From the NCBI GenBank assembly GCA_001600415.1, contig BCJX01000014.1, forward strand, positions 124,001 to 188,000: a stretch of DNA of 64,000 bases. Direction: 5' to 3'. How positions within the stretch are numbered: the stretch's first letter is position 1; every line of letters begins with the position of its first letter. Of this stretch, positions 1 to 10,786 are shown one piece after another. The notes under the pieces were generated by a model. The model did not search any database. It had not been told where the DNA came from and saw only the letters and a list, made by a program, of their open reading frames with translations. The translations under genes were made by a program, and so were the position numbers. Source of the stretch: Pascua guehoae. Taxonomy: Eukaryota; Basidiomycota; Tremellomycetes; Trichosporonales; Trichosporonaceae.

Positions 1-2920
1 AACAGTTGGTCACAATCCGTTAGTTGTACGACGCTGGGACCCCCGGGAAAATATTCCCCCACTTGTCGGCCAAGAACAAGGAGTGCGTGAGATTCTTCGC
101 TTGGTCATGTTAGCCAAGAGACTCGCGACTGGTTCCCACCAGCGTCATTCGCACCCGCTCCCATGCTGCATTTTACCACGGCCAAAGCGACCTAATCCTC
201 CCCCTAGCCAGAACGGTGATCATTCACGTCGGGACCAACTTTATCCCCGACTCGGGAAGGTATAGCAATATGGCACCGACGTCGCCGTGCACTCACAGCT
301 CACAGCCAAAGTGGTGCGAGGCAATGAGCCGGAAAGCCAGAAGCGAGCTTCTGGCCGCGCCATGCCATCGTCCCTTCTCACCACAACGTTCCTGGCACAT
401 GTTGCTGTCGCGCACAATCCCATGTCGCGCTCTCCTTGGTCCCACTGATTAGCCCAGTTTCCACTCACATGACGCGCCCGGTCGGGGATAGAAGGGCAAG
501 TGTCTTGCAGGTTTACCATGTCCCATTGGGGCCGAATCGTCAACAGGTCTCTGCCAAGAGTTGCCACTCTATTCCCACTCTATCGCGACAGTGTGATACG
601 ATAGTACGCAGCGGCCTCTCTCCCCCTCCCGCGCCCCCCCTTCTCCCGAGTCGCACTCGCACAGTTTCTCGAATCGTCCCCCTCGACGCACCGTCCACAC
701 CCTGTTCTGGAGGGCGCCACGACTCGCTACGACTCGATGTACTCCTCTCACCCTTTGCAACAAATATTTCATACCCCGGGAGGTAGTTTGGCTTGGTTGG
801 GGTGGGCACATGCTTGCATTTCTTGTGAGCATTTGCACATCAGCACCCACGAGTGCTCTCCCGACAGGAAAATTTAATGGGCATGGGGCGAGGTTCGCAG
901 CAATCCAATGCGTACGGGGAATTATCAAAATCTGGCAGCATGGGTCGTATTGTATCGGCGCTTTTTTTTTTCTAGACTTGTGCGACAAATAAATGCCAAC
1001 CGCCTCTGAAAATACGCGAACACGGTCGGACAAAAGAGGCCGCTGTTCGCCTTTCGCTGTGGTCTGAGATGCTTGTGCAAAGAGGTTACTCTGGGTCATC
1101 TCCGCACCACCCCACCGGCCTTTTAATAAGACGCTGTAAGCACTTGCTTGCATACTGTAATGCTAGCACGATCTGAAGGATCTCCAATGGTGCCGCATAC
1201 GTAGTCGACATTTCAGACGTGGGAGGGGCTTCTGCAGTCTTTATCCCCCGTCAGTCGATTGCGCCCGACGTGCGATGCGTGGCCCGGGTCATACCTGTGT
1301 GTCTGAAAAAGCTACAAGACTACCACATGAAGCTCGGGTGCGCGCACGGCACCTAAGGCGGGGCGGGATGCAACAAGCAGGAAACAAACGTGTGCCCACT
1401 TGCCATGGCATTGCATTTTGTCCAGAGTGTCCATGCCCAAGTTGGACTAGGCTGAGCTCGTCGCAGTCTCAAGAGTTTCAGACGTACCTATACCCCCCGC
1501 TCCGTTCGGACTCGTTTACAGCTCTTCACTGCGACTGCATCACTCTCTGAATTATCACAGGGTCTCGCTGTCCCCTCCCATCTCTCCCCTTGTGCTTTTG
1601 CGTGGATATCCACAGAGGACATGTCCCCCCATCCATCCAAGGCTCCGGGACGTCGGCACCACATCCCACCCTCGGGCGGTTACACCACCCCCTCGCCCTC
1701 CCTCCCCTCCCTCCCCTCCCTCCCTCGTTGGGTGGCGAGAGGGCCTATACTTGCCAATTGGAGGGCACATCTCCGAACGGCCCCCCACCGCTATCTCCCC
1801 CACCGCTGTCCCCCCCTGTATCTCGCTTCACTTTAGCAACTCGTCCCAAATACTCGCCATTATAGAGGCCGACACGACCGCGCAGCACGGCAATACCATC
1901 GAGGTTGTTGTCAATTCCCTGCCGCCCCGGGAAATGGTCGACCTTTAAGCGGACATTTATAATGCCCCTTTTCGCCATCACCCGTCTAAGTACCGCGTGC
2001 ATGGCGGTCCAACTGACTCTCCCTCACGGACCACTTTCCCATTCCACCCCGTTCGCACCAGGTGAGTTCGCGTGCATTGACACAGATGGTATTGAGGCCC
2101 CACGCAGCTTTGGAAGGCGGGTACGGGACGTTTGTCACTGGCACGAACCTCAGCTCGAGAGCAGCTCGTATGACCGGTCGGAGCATTTTTTTTTTTTGGG
2201 TCCCGTGAAAAATGCCAGACTCGGGTGTGCCCTGTAAATGTAATCAGCCATGTTCAAGCCAGTGACGATGGGAGAGGTGAGTTGGCGAGTTGGCGAGTTG
2301 GCCAGTTTCCCACTCGCCGGTTTTGAGGGGGTCGTCGTGGCCATCCCGAGGCAAAGGGCGCATCTTTATCTGTGGGCGCGGTTCGGCATCTCTGATGAGA
2401 TACGGGCCACTTTCCGAGAGGTACGGGAGGTACCGCGAATGGCCTGTTTGGTGGTGATATCTCGTCATTTTCTGGGTTGTCATTCCGCATCTCGTATCTT
2501 CACTACGTCACTTCATACCTCCAGATTGACAGGGGGTGGTTTGTGCTCTTTATCTTAGCGGCGACATCCCAGCGTCCAGCTTGTAACTCGTGTTCCAGCG
2601 CCCACGCAGCGCACATTGTCGCGCAGCCTGCACTGTATTCACGCCCACCCAGCCTACAATAAATCACAGCCATAATCACAGCCTTAATCCTAGCCACCCC
2701 AGCAGCCTTCCGATGGGGGGTTGGCCACCCAACTCTGCACTGACACGCCTTACTGGCAACCCTCGCCCCCCGCCTTCTGAACATTTATCCATCACAACCA
2801 ATTATGGCAGCGCGCGGAAGGGCCACACAGAGTCCATTGTGCATCGGCGGCGGCAGCGCGTGCGGCCACCCGACGGGGGAGTGTAGCAGCAGACGGTGAG
2901 GTAAGTATATTGTGAGACGC
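1..2920. other. Gene-free region, no supported gene
   Basis: I see no recognisable protein or RNA gene here. The longest open frame (569-1153, minus, 194 codons) has no family resemblance and no plausible splice partners. The stretch holds a pyrimidine-rich tract of CCCTCC units (about 1690-1725), a T-run near 2188-2199 and a short GAGTTGGC direct repeat (about 2280-2303). It may be the 3' flank of CMK1 plus the flank of a gene outside the window. Confidence 0.6.
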
Positions 2921-4868
2921 TTAGGCTTGCACTCCAGTAAGGGGCATCCCTGCAAGAACCTCCTTGACGTCCTCCTGAAAACGGTCAGCCACTACCCTTG
3001 CTATACATCTTCCCGGCTTGTCGTTTCGCACGCGCGCACTCACCCGCTCTGCCTGTGCCTGGTACGCAGCGACCTCGGCCTTGAGGCGCTCCCGGTCGTC
3101 GGGGGTCTGGCCGAGCATGTTGGCACCCTCCTCGGTCCTGAGCGAGGCAGAGCGCTCGGCGCTGTCCTTTAGCCTGTGGACAGCCATCATGCCCAGCACT
3201 GCGCGACGGACTGGTATTGTGTGAGCGCACTCGTCGAGAACCAGACGTCTACAACCGCCAAAACGTACACGTCTTCTTCGCGTCGAACGCCTTCTTGACG
3301 TTGGGCAGAAGGTTGACATTGGTCGGCTCGACGCCCTTGAGCCACGGGTGGTTGAGCAGCTCGGCCGCCGTAGGGCGGTTCGTCGGGTCGACCGTCAGGC
3401 AGGCACGGACAAACTCCTTTGCCGTGTCCGACACACCCGCCCAGTACTCGGCCGGCGCAAACTTGTAGTCGCCGTTGCAGATGGCCTGCATCTCCTCGTA
3501 CTGCGACTCGCGGTCAAATGGAGTGTAGCCACAGAGGAGGAAGTAGGTGATGACACCAATGGCCCAGATGTCGACGGGCTTACCGTGGCCCGCCTTCTTG
3601 AAGATCTCGGGCTGTGACGTGTTAGTCGTGTCACGGCGAGTTGAAGAGCCTTCCAACTGACCGCCATGTAGCCAGGAGTCTGAGTGTGTTAGCCTAACAC
3701 AAGATGCCACACATCATCCAAGCAACGTACACCGCATGTGGTGGTCAAGATGGAAAAGTTCTCTTCGTCGAGGACCTTGGAAAGCTGCGGGTGAGTATTG
3801 TTTCGAGCAGTATTGCGCAACCCACGCCAAAGTCGGCCAGCTTGAGCTCTGCATCTTCGGCCTTGGACTTGAAGAGAATGTTCTCGGGTTTCAAGTCTGG
3901 TTGATGTCAGTGGCGCACAGCGATAATCTCCGGGCTCCGGGCCACATACCGCGATGAACAATGCCCTGGTCGTGGAGGTACTTGACGGCCGAAGCGATGG
4001 TACGGACAATGTTGGCTGCATCCCTGCGTTGTCAGTCATACACCTGCAGGCAAGGGGCAACGCCTAGCTGCAATGCCTAGCACGCGATGGCCAGCGATGC
4101 ACAATGGGAGACAACATACTTTTCGTAGTAGCTACCGCGGGCGCAGATGCGGTCAAACAGCTCGCCGCCGGTACACAGGTCGAAAACAAGCTACAATCAG
4201 CGGGGTGCTCGCGTATATGGGGCTTACGTAGAGGTTGTGGCTCGTCTCAAAGAAGTCGTGGAGCTGGACAATGTTGGGGTGACCCTCGGAGACCTTCTTG
4301 AGGATGTTGATCTCATTGCGGACCTGTGAGTGGGGTTAGGTGGAGGTCTGTCGGAAGACGGACGCCTGCCGCACGAGTGGGCAGACGAGACACGAACCAT
4401 GTGCTCACGGCCCTGTTGTCAAGTGTCAGTATACTCAATACCAGCAGTAGTGAACTGTTCTACTCACAGCGAGGAACTTCTTGTTGAGGACCTTGCACGC
4501 ATAGTACTGCCCGGTCTGAGGTCAGCAGCTGGACCAGGGCGCATCTCACCTTGATGTGGACGCATTCCTTGACAACAGCGCTGGTGGTTAGCAAACAAGT
4601 CGGCGGATGCAGTGTGCATCGTGTATACGCGAGGCGAGATAGTGCCGAGGAGGATCACATACTAGGTGCCGCTGGGGCCGTCAGCGATGTCTCAAGCCCG
4701 GGCTTGCATCCCGTCTTCCCACCCACCTGCCAAGGGTCTTTCCAGTCTTGTACTGTGGAGCAATGTCAGCTCCATCATGTGGACGATGCAATTCCTCGGT
4801 ACCAGCGGCACGAGGGTGTGCGCGTCTCTCACTTGACAAGGAACGGTCACGGGCTGCTTTGCGGCCAT
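2921..4868 (-). CDS. CMK1: Ca2+/calmodulin-dependent protein kinase (CaMKI/CMK type)
   Basis: Serine/threonine kinase of the calmodulin-dependent family, acting in cytosolic calcium signalling. I reconstruct 15 exons coding for 370 residues, a normal length for fungal CMK1: 4833-4868, 4727-4752, 4663-4671, 4550-4580, 4468-4515, 4398-4412, 4228-4323, 4120-4190, 3950-4023, 3826-3896, 3731-3784, 3662-3679, 3269-3611, 3044-3210, 2921-2974. Visible motifs in order are the glycine loop LGSGTY, the ATP lysine in YYACKVL, HRDLKPEN near residue 133, DFG, the activation loop LTTTCGTPGYMAPE, and after the kinase fold a basic, hydrophobic autoinhibitory/calmodulin-binding helix (KKTFRRAVLGMM, around residue 285). 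The start MAAKQPV is the first ATG before the conserved YKTGKTLG strand. One exon is only 9 nt and encodes part of the glycine loop. The gene is divergent from APN2. Kinase class is sure; the exact paralogue is less so. Confidence 0.93.
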
Positions 4869-5679
4869 GTCGGTGGTGTCGGAGAAAGGAAGGTGGTGGA
4901 TGGATTAGCAGGTGGTGCGTGTGGCGAAGGGAGCGTCCAAGCCAGCTTTGGGGTGTGGAGCAGGCGGAACGGGTAGCGTTTCGTCTGCGTCTGCAGAGGA
5001 GATGTTAGGGTTTTGATGAAGAGGAAGAGAGAGGAGAGGGAGATTGTGGGTGGAAGAGGGTGGGTGGAGGGTGATGATGACACGCGAGGGTGTAGATGGC
5101 CGACGAGTTGAGTGAGAGGCGTTGGTTGACGATGCGGATGGATGGATGGAGGTTGGTTGTGAGGCACCGTTGATTCAGTCCACAGTTCCAGGTTGATCCG
5201 CTGCCGCTTCCGCAGTCTGTATCCATCGGGTGCGCCGCTTGTATCGCCTTCCTTTGGGTCGCCTTGGTGCCACCCCTTTAGCGCAGCGCCCAAAAGGAAA
5301 GCGCGAGCCCATTGCCCATGGCCCATGGGCTTGGCTCACGGGCGCAGTCGGTCAGTCGGTCGCACCTGACCGGCCACAGGCCTGACCGGCCTTGCTGGAA
5401 CACGAATCAATCAATCAATCAAGCATCCCGAAAAGGGGTCCGGGCCACTTACGCAATTGCCTCCACCCACACCTTGCCTCCACCCACACCTTACCTCCAC
5501 CCATGCATGAGCTCAGCCGGCAAGGCAACGCGCACACCGTGGGATACTTGCACACTAACCCACCAACTACAGTACCCCGAACTGTTGTTGTCATCTTCCT
5601 TCCTCGACTCTCTCACCACTCAAGACGGCACAACAATCTCAATCTCATCAACAATACTCGGGGCATAAAGTCAGGCGTC
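4869..5679. promoter_or_regulatory. Divergent intergenic region between CMK1 and APN2
   Basis: These 811 bp separate the start codons of two divergent genes and must hold both promoters and 5' leaders. Visible features are a purine-rich GAGAGG tract on the CMK1 leader side (about 5020-5050), the palindrome GCCCATGGGC near 5322, a repeated CTGACCGGCC near 5366-5394, an AATC tetranucleotide run (about 5404-5420), and three copies of a 17-bp unit starting CCTCCACCCACACCTT (about 5458-5506). No TATA box is obvious. Confidence 0.5.
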
Positions 5680-7994
5680 ATGAGGATATTGACGTGGAAC
5701 GTCGTGCGTTTATACCATATCATCCACGCTAACACCCTCCAGAACGTCCTCCGGACCGTGCTCGACTACCACCCGTAAGGCATCACCGCTCACCGCAGCC
5801 ATCGGCCTTGACTGATGTCAGCTTTTCGGGCTTGAAGAACAAAACCGTCGAGGGATTGCTGGACGAGTTGAAGGCGGATATATTCTGCTTCCAAGGTGCG
5901 CAGTGACTCCAGGTGGTGCGCTAACAGCAGAACACAAGACCCGTCGCGACGTTCTCGACAAGGCAATGGCATGCCCCGGCGCGTATGACGGTTTCTGGAC
6001 CTTCCCTCGCGCCAAGGCAGGATATTCGGGCGTGTGCACATATGTCGACTCTCGCGTCTGCGTCCCCATGCGTGCCGAGGAAGGTATCACGGGTCTCCTT
6101 CTATCCGATCCCAAGAGCACCATGCGGCCGCCGTGGACCGCAGAGGAGCGAATCGGCCACTATCCCGACATTGATGACATTACCTTTGACGACGAAGTCG
6201 ATGGCCGTCCGTTTGACCCGCGTACGTTGGACATGGAGGGACGCGCCGTTGTGTGCGACTTTGGCATGTTCGTCCTGTTCAACCTCTACTGTCCCAACGA
6301 AGGCAACGAGACGCGTGGGCCTTACAAGATGAACTTTCTGCGCGTTCTTCAAGCCCGCGTACGTGCCCTCATGGCCGCAGGACGAGAAGTGATTCTTGCA
6401 GGCGACATCAATATCGTAAGGGCTCCGATCGACTCTGGGGAGGGCGGTATTCCCCGTGCAGCACGCGAGTTCTATGAACACCCCGCCCGCCGCATCTTCA
6501 ATGACTGGTGCCATCCCCACGGCCCACTCATCGACGTCGTTCGCGAGTCCTTCCCCGACCGCGAAGGCATGTTTACATGTTGGAACACCAAAATCGATGC
6601 ACGGCCAGCCAATTATGGATCCAGGATTGACTACATCCTGTGCTCTCCCGGACTGCGGCCGTGGATCAAAGGCGGCGACATTCGGGTAGACTTGTACGGG
6701 TCAGATCATTGCCCCGTGTACATCGACTTGCACGACGAAATCGAAATCGACGGTAAAACCGTGCACATTCGCGAGCTCCTCGACCCAGTCGACCGCCCAC
6801 CATCGACCGCGCCATCATATCCTACAGACGTACCTCGCGAGGCACCAGAGCCACCACGGTTCGCTACAAAGTTCTTTGACGAGTTTTCCGGCAAACAGCG
6901 GACTCTCATGAGTTTGTGGGCAAAGCCTAAGCGAATCCAGTCGTCGGCATCCGTGTCGGTCACTGCGTCTCCATCTGCCTCTCCCGCGCCTCCGTCGGAG
7001 GTTGAGACGCAAACAGATCGCCCACCGTCTCCACCTCCTTCGGCACCGCTGGGCATTGCCCGAGCCGCGTTTGAGTCACTCGACTCGGCAGCCGCACCGA
7101 CTTCAGCAACACAACTCTCATCTGAATCACAGGTGTCTACCTCGAGGTCTACCGGCACGGTGCCCATATCCGCTTCACAACCCTCCACAATCGCTTCGAA
7201 TGGGACCACCGCCACAGGTTCGCCGTTAATACCGTTGAAGCGCTCTGCCACCGAGATTGTCGATCTTACTGCCAACGAACCAAAGCAGAAGAAGACTACT
7301 GTGGACCGTAGCAAGTCTACAACGGCCGACAAAGGAAAGGGCAAGGCCAAATCCAATACAAAGCGGCCTGCCGGCGGGCAGCCCAAGCTCGCCGCGTTCT
7401 GGTCTGCCCCAGGCAAGACCATTGCCTCGTCCTCGTCGTCCTCCGCCGTCAAGAAGCCGACACCACCCCCGAGGTCCAATCCCGTTGCAGCAGTCGACCA
7501 ACCGCCAGATACGGAGCAGGATGAGTTACTGGCTCTGGCTCTGGCCGAGGAAGAGGCAGAGCTCACGAGGAAACGGGAGGCCAAAAAGGAAGAGGCCGCG
7601 CCGGTGTGGTCCAACTTGTTTGCACGCAAACTTCCGCCGCTGTGTTCTGTCCACAACAAGCCGTGCAAGGACTTTAGTGGGTACCACGTGCGAGTCCGAG
7701 TTCCTGCTAACGTTGCCACAGTTGTCAAGATCCAAGGTCCAAATAAAGGAAAGCGGTTCTGGGTGTGCTCAATGTACGTTCTGCCTGAAAGGTTGCGCTT
7801 ACCTGCAGGCCTGTAGGACCGGGATACGACACGGGCCGCTCCAAGCGGCCGCGAGAAGAAGTGAACCACAAGTATAAGTGTGACTTGTGAGTTGTTCTCT
7901 TCGTGGGCACGCAACTGACAGCAGCTTTCTCTGGGACTCTGCCAACTCGCGCAAGGAGCAGCCAAAGAATGTTTCTAGCAAGAGCACAGGATGA
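5680..7994 (+). CDS. APN2: AP endonuclease 2 (exonuclease III family) with GRF zinc finger
   Basis: Class II apurinic/apyrimidinic endonuclease with 3'-phosphodiesterase activity for base-excision repair in the nucleus. Seven exons (5680-5703, 5743-5774, 5822-5895, 5931-7676, 7722-7773, 7809-7886, 7925-7994) give 691 residues. The exonuclease-endonuclease-phosphatase fold spans about residues 1-295: MRILTWN start, catalytic Glu in FCFQE, GDINIV near residue 201, DYILCS, and the SDHCPVY triad. A long Ser/Thr/Pro-rich linker follows. The C-terminal GRF zinc finger (from about residue 610) has CSVHNKPC, GPNKGKRFWVC and CDFFLWDSA. Two PCNA-box-like motifs lie in the linker: QRTLMSLW (about 366) and the canonical QPKLAAFW (about 527). 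The first exon is only 24 nt and is followed by a 39-nt intron, so automated callers may choose the downstream ATG at 5963. Confidence 0.95.
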
Positions 7995-8542
7995 TCGGTG
8001 TTAGCGGCAGGAATGGTAACCGCACGTTCTGTGTATTTCTAGCGTACACTGTAGTTTGTTTGTACTCTGTGGAAGAGCATGGTGCAAGGCATGTGGCCTG
8101 CAGTGCGAACCAACAGTGATGGAAGGTGGCCAGAGAAGCACGTGGTGGCGATTATAGATATGACGTAGGTGGGGCCCTCGTTTGTAGACTGGTTTCTGAC
8201 CAATGAGGAATGAGAGTGGCCAAAGTAGTGGCGCAAGGCTCAACTGGCAGCCACTGCGTGCAGCTAGCTGCCTTGCCTGCTGCGTGCAGCTGCCTGCCTA
8301 CACTGTGCGTGCACCAACACACGCACGGCACCCCCCAGCCAAGGCCATTCTCCATGCCTTGTGCGCCATTCTTTCTCGACACTTACTCGTCCATCTTTTG
8401 TTCGAGTATACACCTACAGTCCACTCATCAGTCCACTCGACACACCCAATCCACCGCACCGACACCCTTTTACTAATCCTACACCTCTCGGCCTCTCTTC
8501 CCCCTTCGTCTCCCATCCAACCCCCATTCGCCGCCGCCCACC
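7995..8542. other. Intergenic region between APN2 and the LSB5-like gene
   Basis: This holds the APN2 3' end and the promoter and leader of the next gene. A repeated GCTGCCTGCC-type motif lies around 8260-8300. The last 80 bp before the downstream ATG are strongly pyrimidine-rich, a common leader composition in compact basidiomycete genes. No ORF of interest. Confidence 0.6.
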
Positions 8543-10786
8543 ATGTCGCGCGCAGGCAACTACTTCCGAACCGGCATGTCGATTGTCAACACGTTCGCCG
8601 GCGAGAAACCGCATTCATCCATCACCGACTGGGTCGAGGTGCTCTCTTCGGACCGGTACGGCGAGCTGAGCCTGGATGGCATCCCAGAGCTCGTCGACAG
8701 TGTAAACCTCCAGGGCCCGCAGGGGACGGCCGAGGCCGCGCGCGCTATCCGCAAAAAGCTCAAGTACGGTAACGTGCACCGCCAGCTGCGTGCGCTCGTC
8801 ATCCTCCGCGCACTCACGGAGAATGCAAGCAAGGGGTTCCAGCTCAACTGGGCCGACGAGCGGATCATGGAACGCCTCAAGCTCATGGCCACGGATGTAA
8901 GTTGCAGCCGGGGGGTGGTCTGGAGCCGTGTTGTGTGTGGTGTGGCGTGGGCCCCGTCAACAAGGAATGTGGAGTCTGGGCCCCGCGAGCGCAGATACCG
9001 CAGGAGACCGCCAAGGACGAGATGCACTGCGACACAGACAGTCACGGGGCTCGGCTAACGCGCACAGTCGCTCCTGGACCCGAAGGTCAAGAAGCGCCTG
9101 ATTCTTGTGTTCCACGCCTGGTCGATCCAGTATGCGGTAAGTGGTTTCTTGGCCACCCGGTGCCGACGACATTCTGCTGACGGCCCACAGGAAGAGCCAC
9201 GGATGCGGGAAGTCGCAGGGCTGTACAAGCAGTACGCAGGCGGCGGTACACGGCGAGTGAGTGTGGGCTTGGTTGCTCCACCGTTGCGGACCGCTTGCTA
9301 ACAAGAGCAGCACAGTGTCAATGTGGGCGCGCGCGACTCTCCGTCTGCGGCCACAGCAGGCAACAAGAGCCCACAGTCCCCCGCGGCGGTCGCCGCCTTT
9401 GGCAACGACCCGTTCTACGAGCACAGCTGGGAGCCGTCCAAGCGCGGCGCGGACACGTACACGGATCTGGCGCATGCTCGAGCCGAGGCCGACGAGCGCA
9501 AGCGGGAGCGCGAAGCGAGGATGGCGATTGAGCGCCGCGAGGCCGAGCTCGAGCGCCGCGAGCGCGAGCTCAAGCGTAAGGCCGAGATGGCTGCAATCGA
9601 GGCGCGCCGGCGGCGCGAGGCAGAGGAAGAGGCCGAGCGGCGCCGCAAGGCCAAAGAGGACAAGCGCAAGGCGCCCAAGCAACAGCGTCCAAAGTTCAAC
9701 TTTGAAAAGGAAAAGCCGCAGATCATGGTAGCCGTGGCCAATGCGATCCAGTCGGCGACGAGCCTGATCAACGCGTGCCGCCTGATCAACCGCGAGACGG
9801 AGAATGTGACCGAGTCGCCGCGCGTCCAGGACAATCTCGACAAGGCAAAGGCAGCCCGCCGCGTCATTATCCGCTACATCCAAGTCGTGACCGACGAAGA
9901 GTATGTGGGCACGCTGCTCGACGCCAATGAAAAGATTGTCGAGGCCATCCAGCTCTACGACAAGCTGTCCAAGCCCGCCGCGCTGGACTCGGACTCGGAC
10001 ACGGAGCACCACACCGCCCCGCCTCCCGAGGGCGAGGATGATGCCGCGCAGGTCGAGCGCATCCGCAACCGCCTCGCCGCACAGCACCTCGAGGGGCAGC
10101 GCACCGGCGAGATCGAGACGCTGCAGGAGCAGCAGCGCTACGAGAGCCAGCGCCGCGCCGCCCGCCGTGAGCGCAGCATTGCCTCGTCTGGCGCGTCGCG
10201 CGACGGCTCGGCCTCTGCACCAGCCCCCCACGCCAAAGCATCAGCATATGCCGATATCCAAGACCTCGACTTTTCCCAGCCTGCCCCGGGGGCCTCGCGC
10301 CTCCCGCCACCCATGGCCCCCGACTCGGACCACGGGAGCTACGGCGCGCCCGGCTCGCTCTCCGAGTTTTCAGACTATGACTCGTCGGACGAAGAGTGGC
10401 GCGCCGCACACGGCGCATCCGGCAGCAGCCCCCGCAACCCCCGCCAGTACGCGTACGACGCCCAGCGCTACGACGCGCGCTACCGCGGCGGCGGCGGTGG
10501 CTCGGGCTCGCGTGAGCGCGAACCCACCGGGCAGACAGCGTATGCCGCTTTGGAGGACGACGCCGATAACCGACTCATCGACCCGAATGACCCGTTCAGC
10601 GACCCCTTTGCCGACGACAACTTTGCCGATGACAACGATACGCATACCGCGCCCAAGAAGCGAATGGAGTGTGAGTGGCGGCGTGGATACCGTGGGGAGT
10701 GGAGACCTCTCCCGCTTCTGTTTTATGCGCCAGAGCTTTTGTTTGCACACACGTTCAGCAGCTGACCGACAGGGGCGGAAATCTAA
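8543..10786 (+). CDS. LSB5: VHS and GAT domain endocytic adaptor, LSB5-like
   Basis: Likely ubiquitin- and actin-linked adaptor at the plasma membrane or endosome. Five exons (8543-8896, 9068-9136, 9191-9256, 9311-10670, 10773-10786) give 620 residues. The VHS superhelix occupies about residues 20-160 (ITDWVEVLSSDRYGEL, IRKKLKYGNVHRQLRALVIL, LILVFHAWSIQY). A highly charged Arg/Glu coiled coil follows at about 205-275, then a GAT three-helix domain at about 290-375 (VAVANAIQSATSLINACRLI, TDEEYVGTLLDANEKIVEAI). The tail is acidic and disordered with repeated DPF motifs (NDPFSDPF), typical of endocytic adaptor-binding peptides. The VHS-GAT order without an ear domain fits yeast Lsb5 rather than GGA proteins, and no FYVE or UIM as in Vps27/Hse1 is present. 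The last exon is only 14 nt, giving a WAEI end; if that intron is retained the frame ends at 10765 instead. Confidence 0.85.

Noticed and set aside
569..1153. 194-codon minus-strand frame near the left edge
   Set aside because: No family, no splice partners, and includes a poly-Lys segment from a homopolymer.
6706..7965. 419-codon open frame opposite APN2
   Set aside because: It is antisense to a clear APN2 coding exon and has no domain; G+C-rich genes often leave long antisense frames.
8957..10231. 424-codon open frame opposite the LSB5-like gene
   Set aside because: Leu/Arg-rich shadow of the charged coiled-coil coding region; no domain.
10671..10765. Unspliced C-terminus of the LSB5-like protein
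   Set aside because: A good GTGAGT donor follows codon RME, and the spliced form ends quickly at WAEI with a proper acceptor; kept only as an alternative.
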